This document shows, piece by piece, positions 12,782 through 27,031 of a DNA stretch of 64,000 bases. The position numbers and the translations under genes are program-made. The notes under the pieces are model-generated. The model made no database searches. It saw nothing but the letters and a program-made list of their open reading frames with translations, and was not told where the DNA came from. The number at the start of each line of letters is the position of its first letter. Positions within the stretch are counted from its first letter, which is position 1. Origin of the DNA: Eremophila alpestris peregrina (Eukaryota; Chordata; Aves; Passeriformes; Alaudidae); NCBI GenBank assembly GCA_009792885.1, contig WMCF01000111.1, positions 344,612-408,611 of the forward strand. The letters are read 5' to 3'.

Positions 12782-15700
12782 AGAAGCAACTGTAGAGGTG
12801 ATGAGTCCTGCCCCTGTCCACACTGAAAGTTCAGCTGAGCAAGTCACACCAGATGGATCAGGAGTTTTGTAACGGGACACTTGTGACACGACAGCTCCAG
12901 GAGATCAAGAGGGAACAAACGTGATGTGTTTCTGGATCCCAAACAAAATTAAACAATTACCTGGATCCAGTCTTCGGAGCAGCCTTTGAACCAATCCCAA
13001 CCCTTTTTGTGCAAGGGCTGGGAGCATAAAGAACGTGTCTAATCTGTGCTGATATCAGGCAGCAGTTATCAGTGCCTACGTGCTGTTACTCAGATCTCGT
13101 TAGCTGCCTAATTGGATAACAGGCAGGACACTTCACAACTGCATAAGTATATTAAGCTTAATCTGCTCTGGAGCAGGGAGGGGAGGATGTGCTCGCTGAC
13201 AAATGGACACAAGAAGATGCACAGTGGGGCAGGGGTGTAACTCTGGGGCTGTGTCCCCATAATTTGAGTCCCAATAACTTTCTGAGGCTGAGGCTCTGTG
13301 TGTCTGCAGCATTTACATCAGTGCTGGAGTCCCTGAGCAGAGAGTTACAGCACTTTTTACCCATGCTGGCCAGGCAACTTCACCTTCAAAAGCACAGATT
13401 TTCTAGTAGTTAGATCCCTTCCTAATTTCTTTTTAATAAAATGTTGTGGTGTAACTTAATACCTATTTTTTAACCCCAGCATGATAGAACAGAGAGAAGC
13501 CTCCTGTGTGTTTGTGTGATACTGGACTTAGCAGCACGTTCCTGGTCCTAAAGCTTGTTCCCAGTACATGCAGATGCACAGTGGACAGGATCAGAAAGCT
13601 TCCACAGTTCTGTACATGGAGAGGAGAAGCTATTTGATTATTAAATGCTCTTCCCTTCTTTCCTGAAAAAATGCAGTTACTGCAGTTACCCAGGTTTAAA
13701 CTTTAGGAGTGGGTTGCCTCTTTCCAAAGGTGCAATGAAACCTACGTCAGATTCTTTGTGGAAGGTATGAGCACATTTCATGAGCTGTCACCACCTGTTC
13801 TATTCTCAGGAGAAGGGATCTGCAAGGGACATTTCTGGGTGCAAAAGATGCATCTGCCAAGGGGATCTGTAGCTCAAGGTGATGGGAGAGTGACTGTGTG
13901 AACTGTGTCCTCTCCATGTGTTTTCTGGATTCCCTTGGGACTGATGGAGGGTTTTCACAGAAACCTCAACTTGAGCCTAACTTCAGGCCCTGTATCTTCA
14001 TTTATTTGTTGCTTAACCTCATAGGAAGAGTATCTTTACCTTGTGCTGTCCAGCATCTGCCTGTAGCTGGTAGGAAAGACAGGAGCCAACCTCTTTAATC
14101 TGTGTCTTAACCAAATGTAAACTCCATTAGGTGTGTTTACTACCAAGCAGCTCATTCCCAGCTGTGAAAGCACCTTGGGGTTGGTTTGTGTGGGATACAG
14201 AGGATTCTCTGCTGCTTTGTCCTGACATCTGTGTTTGTCACCAGCAAGGGTTAAGAGCCAGGCACTTGTCTGTGTGAGGACTCTCTTCCCCTGCACTGTG
14301 AATTTAAAATGTGCTGACTTTCCCATCTGAAATGTTATTTAAAAACAGAACCCTTAAATTGCTTTTATTTTGGATGGAGGGGAGACATTGTGGGGTGTTT
14401 GGTCCATTTTGGTGTAGACAGACTCCCAGATGGAGGATCTAAAGAACAGTGATTGAATGCAGAAGAATTTTTATGGTTATCTACACCTGATCAAGTGCCT
14501 GCACTGAAAGTGTGATCAGCAGGGAAAAACATGATTTTTTTTCCAAAGGGTAGCTCACATCTCAGCAGCCAAATTCCTGGGAGAGACTCTGGAGAGAGCC
14601 TGTTCCTTGTTTTGCTTATGAAGTTCCTCTCAGGCACTGGTGGGGGGTAGCTGCAGGTAACTATTCCCTTCTGTTGCTTGGGTCATGCTGCAATTGGAGG
14701 CACCCAGAAGAAATGAAGGAGAGTGGGATGCTACAGATGGTCTCCCCAAGGTGTTGGATGTGTTGATAGCATGTTTTCTGTAGCTACACACACCAATATT
14801 GCCTTTATTTCCCATCCAAATCTGCAGGGTATTGATGTGGACTCAATCCATCGTCAACTTCGAGTCAGGCTCGACTTCAACCTGTCCTTATTAAAAAGTG
14901 AAGAATGCTCTGTCATATGCAGGTGATAAGGGAATTTAGAAATAAAAGTGCATATTAAACTGTCAGTAGCATTTTTTCCCCTCTTTATCTGGAAAAAAAA
15001 TAATGGCATGGGGTTGTTTTAATTCTCCTGCGTGGGCAATTTCTAGACATGCCCAGCACTCACAGGATTGTTTTTCAAACCCAAGATAACCCTTAGGGTA
15101 GTCCTGTCTGGCCCCTGCCCTGTTTGCAGATCAAACCCACACCCAGACAGGCAGGAATCAAAACCAGAACACCTGCTTGGTTGGTCTCTGGTGTGTTCTT
15201 TGCAAGAAGTTTTAAAAATGTGTTTTTTCAGGACAGTGAGGAGGTGAGATCTGTGACACCATGGATTCATCTTACCCTTTTGGCTGAGCATGGGTGAGCT
15301 GTGCTGGTAGAGGGAGCCACAGTTGGATTGTGTCACTCTAGGTCTTCATTAGGGTCTTTCAGCACTATTTTAACTTTCCTGAGCTTAAGTCACAGAAGAT
15401 CTGATGTCTGGAGTCAAGGCCTGGCCTGTGACAGGCAGGGCTTTGGAAAGCTGTGCAAAGATCCTCGTGTCTCTCCAAAGCAGTGCCCTGTATTTCAGAA
15501 AGGAACATTGTGAGCGAGGAGAACAAGTTTCAGATCACATGTTCCCCAGCAAATACTGTCCTTTCGATAGGAAGACTTGTTGGAGAATGTTAATTGAGTC
15601 CCTTTTTAAATGAAGGAGGCTTTGCTTCCTTCCCAAGTTTTCAAAACAAATTTTCCAAATACAGTGCCTATGTTTCATTCAAGTGTAAATCCTTTCTCTT

Positions 15701-16877
15701 TAACCTGGAAGTTATCCCAGAAAAAAGCCTATCCATTCACTGCAGGACAGACCTTTGTGGTTGTAGTGGAGAAAAAAAAAAGAAGTGGATCAAATTGTCC
15801 AAACAGGAAGGGAGTTAAAAAAGCCTTTGCTCAGTGAGTGGAGCTCTCATTTCAGTTTAAATGGGGTCCTACAAATTCCACTTTACATCTCCATTGCTTT
15901 TGAAGCATCACACAATGATTGAGGTGTCTGCTAAATTTAGCAATGACAATTTTTTTCCTGCCAACACGCCAGCCTAGCTGGAGGGATTTCAGCATGTAGT
16001 TACGGGATGGATGCAAGTGGTGATTTGAAATTTACTGGCTTGTTATCTCATCTGACTTGCACATAGCTCTGTCCTAGTAGGGATTTAATACCTTACACTG
16101 ATGCCTTTTCATTCGAGGGCATTAATGGAAATGCTTTTCTGGCACAGCCAGGTGCTTGTGCTGTTTTACATTCGGTGATGCTGAGGTACTGAAAGGATCA
16201 AGCGTGAATAAAATGAGCTCCCACCTAAACACCTTGGAAGTGTGCTTTATTTTGAGCATGTTATGGGCAGGACTGTCATTCTTTTACCCCAGTCACATGG
16301 GAAGGCTGTGGAAGCAGAGATAAATCACAAGTGTCCCAATTCACAGTTTCTATTGTTTACCATATGAGAAATCTTCCTGCTTTGTGAAAAATGTCTTAGA
16401 TCTAAAATACATACTTTTTTTCCCCCTTTCCTCAGCCTATGGTATTTCATTATTCTCTTTCTGAGCAACATTTTATCTCAATCCTGTGAAGCTGTTTGAG
16501 GCACAGTTACATGCCGAGGATCAATACTAAAGTAAACTTCCCTTTGTTTTGGTAAAATGTCTTGATTGTTGCCTAGAAGAAACATTTTGAGTTCAGGTGT
16601 GTCAGGGGAAATGAAAGGCACCTTGCAGCAGTGGTAATTCATCACTGGAGTGCATCCCATGGCACTCCAGGCTCCACTTTGCCTGCAAGGCACTTGAAAC
16701 CTCAAAGCACAAGAAGTCGACTGGAGGAGGTTTTCTGTTGGAATCTCCAGACAAAATTTCATCCTCAGGCTTTGTTTTGAAGTTTGTGACAACATGGGAA
16801 CAAAGGTGAAGGTGTCACTGTTGTGTTTTCATCTCCTTCCTCACCCACCCTTCTGTCTCTTGCCTTTGATATTGTTT

Positions 16878-16930
16878 GACCTTTAAAGGTCCCTTGCAGC
16901 CCAAACTATTCTGTGATTCCATGATTCATG
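16878..16930 (+). repeat. Short CR1 3'-end remnant
   Basis: Only the terminal TTTAAAGGTCCCTTGCAGC...ATTCTGTGATTCCATGATTC part of CR1 is present. Confidence 0.7.
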
Positions 16931-19900
16931 AGCTGTTTCTGTTCTCTGCACCATTCTGCACTCAGGAGGAAAATCACTCAGCGGGGGGAATCGCTCCTGT
17001 TGCTTTACAGCAAGGATGTGGTGCTGTATGAGGGATTTTCCATAGCAGTGCTGATTTCCTTTGGATGTCTCTGGGTGAGATGAATGCAGACAGTCTGTAG
17101 TGAGGAGAATCTCTTTGCATTTGTACTGAGATCTTTCTTCTTGTCGTATCAAACCCATGGGGAAAATCCCCATCTTCTTCAAGGGCAGCTTGGTGGGACC
17201 AGCCAGCCAATCTGCCAGTCTCCAGGATCTTCAGGGATCTTCTTCAGGGCTTGCTTCCCAAGCTGAATTCCCCTGCCCTGGGCTCTGTGCTGTTCCAGGG
17301 CTGTATTTGTGCAGAGGAGGATGGAGAAGGCAGAGTGAATCACAGTGTGCCGAGGCCAGCCCTGGATACGTGTCTGCTGCCTCAAAGCTGGAACATGTGG
17401 TTTGTTTAATGCTCCAGCAAAGCCCAGGGAAAGTCTCTTTGATACAGCTGCACCTGGAGAGATGTATTTTTCCTGGAGTCACGTCTAGTCTGTTCCAGGC
17501 TGAAGTTGATCCAGTTCCTGTGGGAGTAAATCCACGTGGTGTTTGGCTTTTCTAATTCTGCTTCTCTTCCCGTAGTGTGGCTGTTGGATTTAATGATTTT
17601 CCCTGTGGCTTGAATGGTAAAGATGTGGTAACTGCTCGGGGATGGCTTAAAATCAAAGATTCAGTGTGGGTGTTGCTTCTCCAAAAGAGAAGAAATAATG
17701 CTATTTCGAGAGCAGTGCTTCTATTTCAGGGCAGTTTGGTAGGTCTGGGTTCTGAGAAGTGGTGAGGAAAAATAATTGCTTTTGGCTATCATGTCTCAAA
17801 TGGTGTGTCCTGAAATGATCCTCATGTACACACAGAGCTGGAACCAGTACTGAGCCTCTCTGCCTGGGGATTTGTTCCCTGTCTCACCCTCCTGGTACAG
17901 AGGATGGGAGGAGAAGAAAAGATTCCTGTTGAAACTTCGCTCCCAAGCTTGCTGCAACGAATTAAAAACCCCAAACCACAGCAAATTCCCAAGTGTAATA
18001 TGGACACCAGTGTTTATTTGACTGAGACATGATTGTGTTCTGAGTTGTGCAAACACAGGCATATTTCCTATTTAATTAAGGCTCATTTTATGAATTAAGA
18101 TTCCCAAACAATTGGAGAGAGAAGGAGGGTGGAAGAGATAAGATCTCAAGGTTGTGCAGACGGGATAGGGTACGGCTCTTTTTGGCAGTTGGAATATGAC
18201 TTCTGCAGGAAGTTTGTTTGCAGCATTGTTCTATCAATTATGCCAGTGTTTTTAGCTTATAAGTTTTTTTTTTTTTCCTGTAGTTTACTGTCTGTCTTTC
18301 CTTCCTTTTACAGTCCTGAAACACCAAGCTTTGCTTCTGCCAGGAGTGCAGGAGTGGCAGATACCTCCCAATGCTCAGAGTGATTGAGGAGCTGGAAATA
18401 GGGGTCAGCAGAGCTGGAAATAGGCAGAAATTCCCTCCAAGGGTCCACCAGAGCCTGGCAAGCTCATAAAGACACAGGAAAAGGCAGGCCAGTTTGGGAC
18501 TGGCTGCTGCTTGCCCTGCTAAGTTCAACAACTCTGAGTTGTTCCTGAGCTGTCAACCCTTTGTCCTGTCAGAGGCTGACAGAGCCAAACTGCAGCTTGA
18601 TGCACTGGTTTAGGTTCTGGCCAGCTGTTGATTGATCCCTGGTGGTCAGTAGGACTTGGAAACCAAAGGCACTGGAATTCTTGGCTAGATCACAATTTCT
18701 GTCAGCGGGGTCAAGACAAGAATATCCTGTTCACTGTGGCAGGTTGAATAGAGCTGGTGTCCCCTGTGCAGCTTCTCCTGACACTGCAGGGCAGTGTTGT
18801 GGCAGTAGCAGCTGTCTCTGTGATGGGGACATACTGTGGGATGCTTTCTGGGTGGGTGGGACCTTCTACCTATCTGCAATCTTCCCAAACAAGGGGATGC
18901 TGATGTGCCAGCTACAGCACGTGCTTGTTCTGTCTGCAGGGGATTTGCAGAGTAATGGATTTACTGGATTTGCTCCTCTGTTGCCCAAGGAACGTGCCAA
19001 AGCTGTTGTTTTTGTCACTGCTGTGGGACTCCTTTTAGCTGTGTAATGCTGTAGCCTCAGGCACATGAACCACAGCTGATCTTGCTGGATGCGGGGGCAG
19101 GAGAAGCTCAGACTCCATTCTCAGCCCATTTCTCTGGGAATCACTTCTGGGGATGATGACTGCCTCCAGTGGGAGTTTGTGATGCTGGAGAGAATCCTCC
19201 AGTCCTTCATTTTACCACCACACTAAATGAAGATGCTGCCCCACTCACCAAGGTGTGTTCCTGGTAGCAGCTCCCATCCCAACCCCTCGGAGCAGGCAGA
19301 GCCTGCCACGTTCTCACAGTACCCTTCAGCCAGAGCAACACAATTATTTTCATTTCTTTTCCCTCAGATGAGGAGGATTTGAAAAACACATAATGGTGCA
19401 TTTTATCAGCGAGTTTTAAATGGTGTGATTCATCCCCTGTGTTCTTGGTGTGACGTGCCTTGGTTTATTTTTTTGGATATCTGTGCAGTTCTGTCAGTGC
19501 CAAGCACTGTATGGAAGTGCCCCGTGGCAGACAACCTGCTCTGCCCATATGTTCCCTTTAAAAAAAACTAAAAAAAAATCCCAGCTCATAATAGGAAGTC
19601 TTTATACTGCATGCCAAGACGCTTGGGGCTTGTTAAATATATTCCACTTGTCAACAACTACCCAATTTAAAAAGTAGCCTTGGTGTGAATCAGCTTTGAA
19701 CAAGTTCATTTGACTCAAGGGATATTTGCAGGCATTAGAACAAGTTGGATCACAGTGGTAAAAATGTGCAGTGGTTTCCTGATCAAAAGCACCATCCAGT
19801 GACCCATTTTTCTTTTGTTTTGTTTTAATCTCCTTCAAACCTTCAAAAGTGCAGAGATTTTCCCCAGTTGGTGATTTTGGAGGCTGGAGGTGGTTTATTG

Positions 19901-22198
19901 GGGCCAGTGTTTCTGGGGACCACTCAGTGTGTTGCTGGAAAATCAAGTGGCAAAGGAGGTGTGTGGTGCCTCCAAAGCAGCAGGAAATCTTATTCTGGAA
20001 CTTGTTCCATCTTTGTTGATTGAGAGTTAATTATAAAATGTCAAATGTCATGGTTAAGGGTCTTTTCCAGCCTCTGAGGGCTGTGGTTTATTCTCTGCCT
20101 GCCCGCTGCGTTTTTCCTGGATGATGGTGTTGTGGAAAGAGGCAAAGGGGATGGCTGTTCTGGATCATGCTTGCAAAAAAGTACTGTTTCTCAGAACAAT
20201 TTTGTTTTGGTTGTTGTTGAAGAACTCAAACATTTCTGCTTCGCTTTCTGGGCCAGCCAGTGCAGGACCACAGAGTGGTGCTGTGGTGGGAGCCTGTATT
20301 TTGCATAAGGTCTGGTGTCCTCAGCTTTAATATCCACCAGCTTTGGGCTTCTCTTTCGTAACTTCTGGAGTAGTTTGCAGTTGTTACTTGTTTTGTGTGC
20401 ACTGAAGAAGCACAGCTTCTTCCCAGTTTGGGAAGAGGACACAATTTAGTATGACCCCTTCCCTGTCTCTCCTGAGATGAGGGGAGGGTATATTCCTGGA
20501 AGTGAGGGGGAAAATGAAGGTAAAGCTGGGTAAGGTCAACTTCTTAGAGTAAAGGAGACCTGAGTTTGGACAGACAAAGGTTAATTCTGTATTTCCTTAT
20601 CTCTTTTGGGATGTGTCCAGAGGAAGAAGAGCACAGAGCCAGCCTGAAAGTCCCTGCTACCTTTGAAAAACCAGTGCTGAGGAGGTTTGGGAGCGAGCTG
20701 CAGGTTTGGTGTGTGGGAAAAACGGGAAGCATTTTGGCACACTGCTGTCCAGGAGTACACGTGGTGTGTCATTAATGCCTCTCCTTCCTTGGTGTCTGAT
20801 CCAGCCTGCACTCCCTGTGTGTCACTCACTGGGGTGGGTCAGTCATTTGTAAGTGGAGTTGGGAGGTGCTGATGTAAGATCAGCATTTTCAGTGCCTCGA
20901 GCCACGCTTGGTGGCTTGGGCTCTTACAGGGATAAATGGTAGTGGATGGTTCCATTTATCTTCAGTTCCAGCTTGTTTTCCTCTCACAGCCACCCCTGTA
21001 AATTCCAGCAGCTCTCTGGAAATCAAACCACTTCATTTCATGTGCTGCCTGGGGAAAAACAAGGCAGGACACAAGTTGCTTGTTGGCACAGGAGTGCTGG
21101 CTTGTTTTTGTACCACCATGGTGAGAAAGATGAGCCTGGTCATCTTTCCATCGTGAGAACTGGTGGGCAGAGATGAGGCATGAAGGATAAATGGTGTGGG
21201 GTGCAGTAGGGAGGGTGCTGCAGAGATGATGGAGATGTTCCACTCAAAACCTCCTTGAGACCAGGCAGGATTGCTCACTCAGGCTCACGTGTCCCTGTGC
21301 AGCATCTCCAGGGCTCTTTGGTCAGGCAGGAAGAGGTGATGGGGGGGATGAAGTCTCACTGATAGGAAAAGCAGGGATTTTGTCACCCCCTGTGTCTGAC
21401 TGATGTGGAGGACTTGGGATCAATTAATAACACTCCTGAAAGGGTGTAAATGGTGATTTTGAAAAGGGTTGTGAGTTTGGCGTGCAGCCTGCTGGGTTAA
21501 AAAGGGGGGAGAAGGGAAAAAGAGCCACATCTTCCAGTTTGACATGTTTGCAGCATGGAGAGAGCTTGGAAAGAGCATCTTGAAATGACAGACAGTAAGG
21601 ATTAATGTGCTTGTGTCTGAGAAGGCTGATGAAAGGGGGAAGGAGGGAGAGGTTACAGAATGCTTGTTTGTTGTGCCAGGAGCTGTGGAGAACCACAGCT
21701 CACAGCGTGGGGAGGCACTGACAGGCAGTGCTGGAGCCAGCCCAGAAATCCCTTCCACTTCAGGTCTGTATCTGCTCAGATCTGTCCTGACCTGTGCTCA
21801 GGGAACAGCCCGAGTCTGAAACCTGCGAAAGGTGTTAGTGGAGATAAAATTGCTCCAGCCAGAATAATCCTTCCAAGCACTTCTCCCTCAGCTTAGGGAA
21901 AAAGGTGCATTAGAGATGCTGATTGGAAATGTTGTTATTGCAGTTACTTAGGTGAGGGTTACTCACTACAACCACGCTGAGTACAAGTAGTGCTGAGCTG
22001 TGTAATGAGTTAATGGCCTGATAACTGCAGTGTCTTCACATCTGCTGGATAAGTCACCTTTCTGTTTCTGTCGTGGAGCTTTTGCCTTTGGGTTCAGCAA
22101 AGAGAGCACTTTTCCTTATGCAGCTGATGAAATATTAGAGGTTATTACATCTATTGAAAAAAGGCTTTTGAAACTCTGGATCAAAAAATTTGCTGGCG

Positions 22199-22223
22199 TT
22201 TTTTTTTTTTTTTTTTTTTTTTT
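22199..22223. repeat. Poly(T) run
   Basis: 25 consecutive T bases with no recognisable SINE body next to them. Confidence 0.9.
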
Positions 22224-24904
22224 CACCGTGGTAGATTCCTGAGGTGCCAAGGCCACAAAATTTTGTTTTGCAATTCAAACCTGGTCACCTCCACTGAACT
22301 GGCAGGATAATTCCCAGCACCACAGCCTGGTCTACTGCTGGGACTGGAGTGTAAATGTTTATGACGGATTGGATCCTGAGTTGAAAGCTTCAACCAATAT
22401 CCTCTTCTCTTTAGAGGAAAGTATTTCAACAGCTGATTAGTGTCATTGTTAAAATTAGATATTTTATTTTTGTTGTGATTTTTTTCCTAGCTTCTGCTCT
22501 TGGTTTCTCAATCTCACTTTGTCTCTGCTTAGATTGAATTAATTTGGTGTCAGATTTTCTCTGTAAACACTTTCAGGCTGTGATGACAAACCTGCATTAT
22601 AAACACATGTGTGCAGTGCTCCTTCATGTGTTGAAAGTATTTTGAATAGCTGCACTTAAAATAATGAGGAAATAGTAGTGTGTTTATTTCTTGTGCTTCC
22701 ATTTAGTCTTTCAGCTGACTCTTGTTGCTTTTATCCAAGTTTCTTTCAAACACATGCAATATAATTGCTTAGCTTTCTGATTAGGGATGATGCTCAGTTC
22801 TCATCAAATAAAAACCTACAGGGAATAAAGTGATTCTGGTATGGTTTTCTCCTGGTCTGTGCAGTCAGCAGGGAATTTATTTGTGTTGATGATGCATTTC
22901 TCACCCTCCAGACTGGCTGTTACACCTGTTAATGTGAAGGCTGTGCATTCAACACCATTTAAGAGCACTCAGAAAGGCCAGGTGACTGTTTGAAACTGTC
23001 TGTAAGCTCCCTTTCAGCTTGGCCGTCCTGAGGCAGGAATGCCAGGGGTCAGCAGGATGGATCCCTCCTCCTCTCCATGCTGAACACCTGAAATACTGAC
23101 AGGGGTGAGATGGGTCCCACTGGGATCCATGAATTTGGTCTGGGAATGCCAGCACTCCCAGCTCGTGGGTAAATGACAACCTGCTGTGTGATCCAGAGCC
23201 TGAAGGAAGGTCACTTTTTAAAGATTAACCAATCCTGCTGGAAAACCCCAAACAATCCCCCAAATCCCAACCAACCCTCAGTTTCCAGAGCATTGCCTTG
23301 CCCAAGTCTTTGTGTGACCAGGGCTACAACAATACTACCACAGGAGTAGTTGGGTGAGCTAAGAATAGCAGATTTCCTTGAGAAATGCTGTTGTTTATTT
23401 TGCTTTTCTATTTTTAAATAGTTGGAGCCTTAGCCACCTTTTTCTGAAGGGTCCTGGAAGAATTGCCTGGTCAGAGAGTATTGTTGTAATAAAGGAGAGC
23501 AGTTGTGAACTGCCTCAATTCTCTGACTTCTTCCTTGTGACCTGCAAGGTTTTACTGGCAAAATAATGGGGGAAAAAAAATCATGAAGTTGTCACTCCAC
23601 TGAACTTGCAGTGGGTAGAGATGCCAGGAATGAAAACCCATGATTCTGGGTTGGTAGAATGATGCCCATCTTAGAAGATATATTTTTGCAAAGATTTGTC
23701 TGCTGAAAAACAGCAGTTTAGGATTTTTTTGGGGGGGGGAGGGGTTCGTTTTAGGGATTTTTTTAAGATTTTTGTTGTTATTAGTTTTTTTGGTTTTGTT
23801 TTTTTTTTTTTTGAATGAAGGAAATGGACAGGAGTGAGAAGGGAGGAATGGAGAGTAATTTCTCCAAATGAGTCAGGGGCAGAATAGTGATAGAGATTGA
23901 GAAAAGGGGGCAAGTCTGGAAGTAGAAGTGATTAAAATATCCTGAGTGAGCACATGAGCTAAGAGGATCAAAGCTGTATGTTTTACACAAAAGGAAGATG
24001 TGTATTTGGATATTTTCTTACTGTGGGTAACCAGTGCCTGTTGGCTCTCAGGAATGCTGTAAGCAAGACAAAGCAGGGAAATTTTACTCTCAGTGAAGCT
24101 GTGATTAAGTCCTACCCTTGCTCTTAGTAAAATTACAGTCTGAGAGAGATTCACAGTGAAACTGCCAACACACTTCTTACCTTGTGATTAAAAGAGAAAA
24201 AAGGAAAATAAGAAAGAAAGAACCCTTTTTGGCAATGAAGAAGAAAAAAGCCAAACTGTGTCAGAGAAGCTGGTGATACCCACTGGCTTCAGAGCCCTGG
24301 TTGGTGGCTTGGCAAGTGCTGAAGGGAGAGCACTGCACACAATGGGCTATGTTTTATGTGCTTGTCTCACTCATGAGCCTACCTAATTAGCCCACCTACC
24401 CATCAGTTAGAGGGACTCATTGATACTGAAATAAAGTGTAGTGGGAACTTCCTCTATTTATATCACCTGTTCATTCCACTGTGGAATATGGATCCTGGTT
24501 GGAAAGCTCAAGCTTTTGCTAAATTTTAATGGCCTTTCACTGCTGATCATATGGTACAGGTTGTTGGCTAATGAAGGGTGGTTTCTAAATCAGGGTTCTG
24601 TACACACAAAATACACTGTTATTTTCTCATGTGTCTAGACAGGTCACCTAATCCAGCACTAAAATGCTAAAACAGGAGGGAAAACATTTTCTTGGAGCTT
24701 TCATGAGAAGAATTCACAGGACCTCACCAAAGCCAGGATTAGGAAAGCTGTGCTTAAAGAACTGAGCTAAACCCCTTCAATTTCTACTGGATATAGACAG
24801 CAGAAAAGATGTTCCTTTACTGTGACAATGAAAATACATGGATCAAAGTGTTATCAGGAGAATGAGAAGGGGAGAGGGTTGTGGAATGCCTGTGGGAGGG
24901 AATT

Positions 24905-25410
24905 CTCCCCTTCTGCCCTAGTGAGACCCCACCTGCAATGCTGAGACCCCCAACATCAGAGGGATGTGGAGCTGCTGGAGTGAGTCTGGAGGAGGCCATG
25001 GAGATGCTCCAAGGGCTGGAGCCCCTCTGCTCTGGAGCCAGGCTGGGAGAGCTGGGGGTTTTCACCTGGAGAGGAGAAGGCTCCAGGGAGAGCTCAGAGC
25101 CCCTTCTAGGGCCTAAAGGGCTTACAAAAAAGACTGAGAGCAACTTGTGACACAGGCAGACAGTGACAGAACAAGGAGGGAGCAGTTTTAAATGAGAGCT
25201 TTAGACTGGACATCAGGATGAAGGTCTTACCTGTGAGGGTGGGCAGGCCCTGGCACAGGGTGCCCAGAGAAGCTGTGGGTGCCTCTGGATCCCTGGAAGT
25301 GTCCAAAGCCAGGTTGGACAGGACTTGAAGCACTCTGGGATAGTGGAAGTTGTCCCTGCCCATGGCAGGGGGTGGGAATGGGATGAGCTGGAAGGTCCCA
25401 TCCGTCGGAA
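24905..25410 (+). repeat. CR1 LINE 3' fragment, long
   Basis: Begins at GTGAGACCCCACCTGCAATG, continues through GGAGGCCATGGAGATGCTCC and GCTGGGAGAGCTGGGGGTTT, and ends after CCATGGCAGGGGGTGGGAAT. It is the most complete CR1 copy in the window. Confidence 0.92.
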
Positions 25411-27031
25411 TTCTCTGCTCTGCCTTCTGTTGGGCTGTGGCCGTTGGAAGCTGCTGCAGTGGCAGTTGGAACTGATGCAGGGCCCGTGGGGACAAGCTGC
25501 AGTGGCAGAATCAGAGTTCGCACACACTGTGCAAATCCCTCTTGCAGGTGAGTCCGCAGAAGGGTGGATTGAGCTGAAGCTGTTTCAGTTGAAACCAAAC
25601 ATTTTCAAAAGGGTTGTCAGAGCTCCACTGGGCCCACTCTCCATGCCACTGCCTAAATCCCTACTGCAGTCTGGTGTCAGCTCCCTTACAGAGTGTGTGG
25701 ATATTGCTTGGTCAACAGGCATAAATTCTATAAAACCCTGGAGAACAAGGGACTCTCCAGATGAAACTGCTGTTGGCTTTGTGCTTCATTAGTTCCTGTG
25801 ATTGTATACTGGCAGTAGGCCAGCAGTGTTTTAAGCCGACCTTCTGGTCATGGAAGAGAGGAGTAGGAATCTTTGTCAGTGGCCAAATGTTGGGAGAATT
25901 GAGGAGGAACTCAGAGTGGATATCCAGCAGCTTGGCAGCAGGTAGAGACAGCACACTACAAGCTCCTTGGATATCTCTGTTTGGGGAGGGAGGAGGGGGA
26001 GGCAAGGAACTGTGTGCGTGCTTTATCCAAATCACTGGGCATCAATCAGCTGATTCCAGGGCTGATAAATCCTGGGCTGTGTTTGTCCTTTGCAAGTTGG
26101 GACTCATGTCAGCTCAGGTCTGGAGGGATGGGAATCTCTTCACCCTGTTCTTTGTGCTCCTGGGGGCAGGTGTGAACCACCCAGAACCAGGTAAGTACAC
26201 GCTGGCTTTTGTGAATAAAGACATCCTGCACTGGTCATTGCTGATAGGGGTTGAACCTACTAAAATGGTGTATGGGACATGAGAAAAAAAGGTAGATAGC
26301 AGTAAGAAGGTGTCTTCTAGGAGTTTGCAAAGGAAAACAGGGTTGAATGTATTGGTAGATGGAGATTTGGGTAGATTTGGACTAGTCAGGACTGGTGTGG
26401 GTTTGAACCTCTCCTCATCTAAGCCTGAGGCTAACCCTGATGTGGCAGGACAGTGTTGGCTCCAGGGGCTGCATTTTGTGAAATTTTGGACTGGCCCTTG
26501 TTGACTTTCATCACTTGAAACATTTCCCCATCTGACCCATTTCTGTAATGGCTGGTTTGAGATCCAAACTCCTTGCTTTGAGCTAAATCCTCCTCACCTC
26601 CTCCCCTACTTAGAGGATCTGAAGTTCAGGCTTTGTGGTTGCCACAGTGGCAAAGTGGAGCTTCGTTGCTGGGTTGTGAAGCTTGTCAGCACTGGGGACG
26701 TGGTTCTCTTTCTTTTAAAAGTCTTCACCACAAAATTACCACTTTTGGAGGTTATATAAAAAGACGGGAGTTTGAAAGTCCTTTGATTTATTTGGAAATA
26801 GTCTACATGGCATGAAAGGGTGGAGATTCCTGGAGTTCTTGATGCTCCAGGCTAAAATGCTGTTTTGCATCCCAGCTTGACCTCAGCTATCCTTTCTGTG
26901 CATCCCACGTTGAAGGCTGGCTCTAATCCACCAAGTTTTCCCTTTCCACCGGACTTCTTCATTTTTGTTAACCGCCGAGGATGAGCTGGCTCTGAGCTCC
27001 CCTGAACGCACCTGTCCGCTTCCTCCCGCAG

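Larger units (their letters stand above)
1660..27031 (+). other. SMOX: SMOX intron 1
   Basis: A 25.4 kb intron between the putative non-coding exon and the first coding exon. It holds the minisatellite, CR1 fragments (5575-5885, 8988-9160, 10560-11245, 16878-16930, 24905-25410), an LTR (12185-12781), homopolymers (G13 at 7079, T25 at 22199) and otherwise unique sequence. No convincing additional coding exon was seen. The stretch 13030-13160 looks unlike its surroundings and may be regulatory. Confidence 0.6.
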
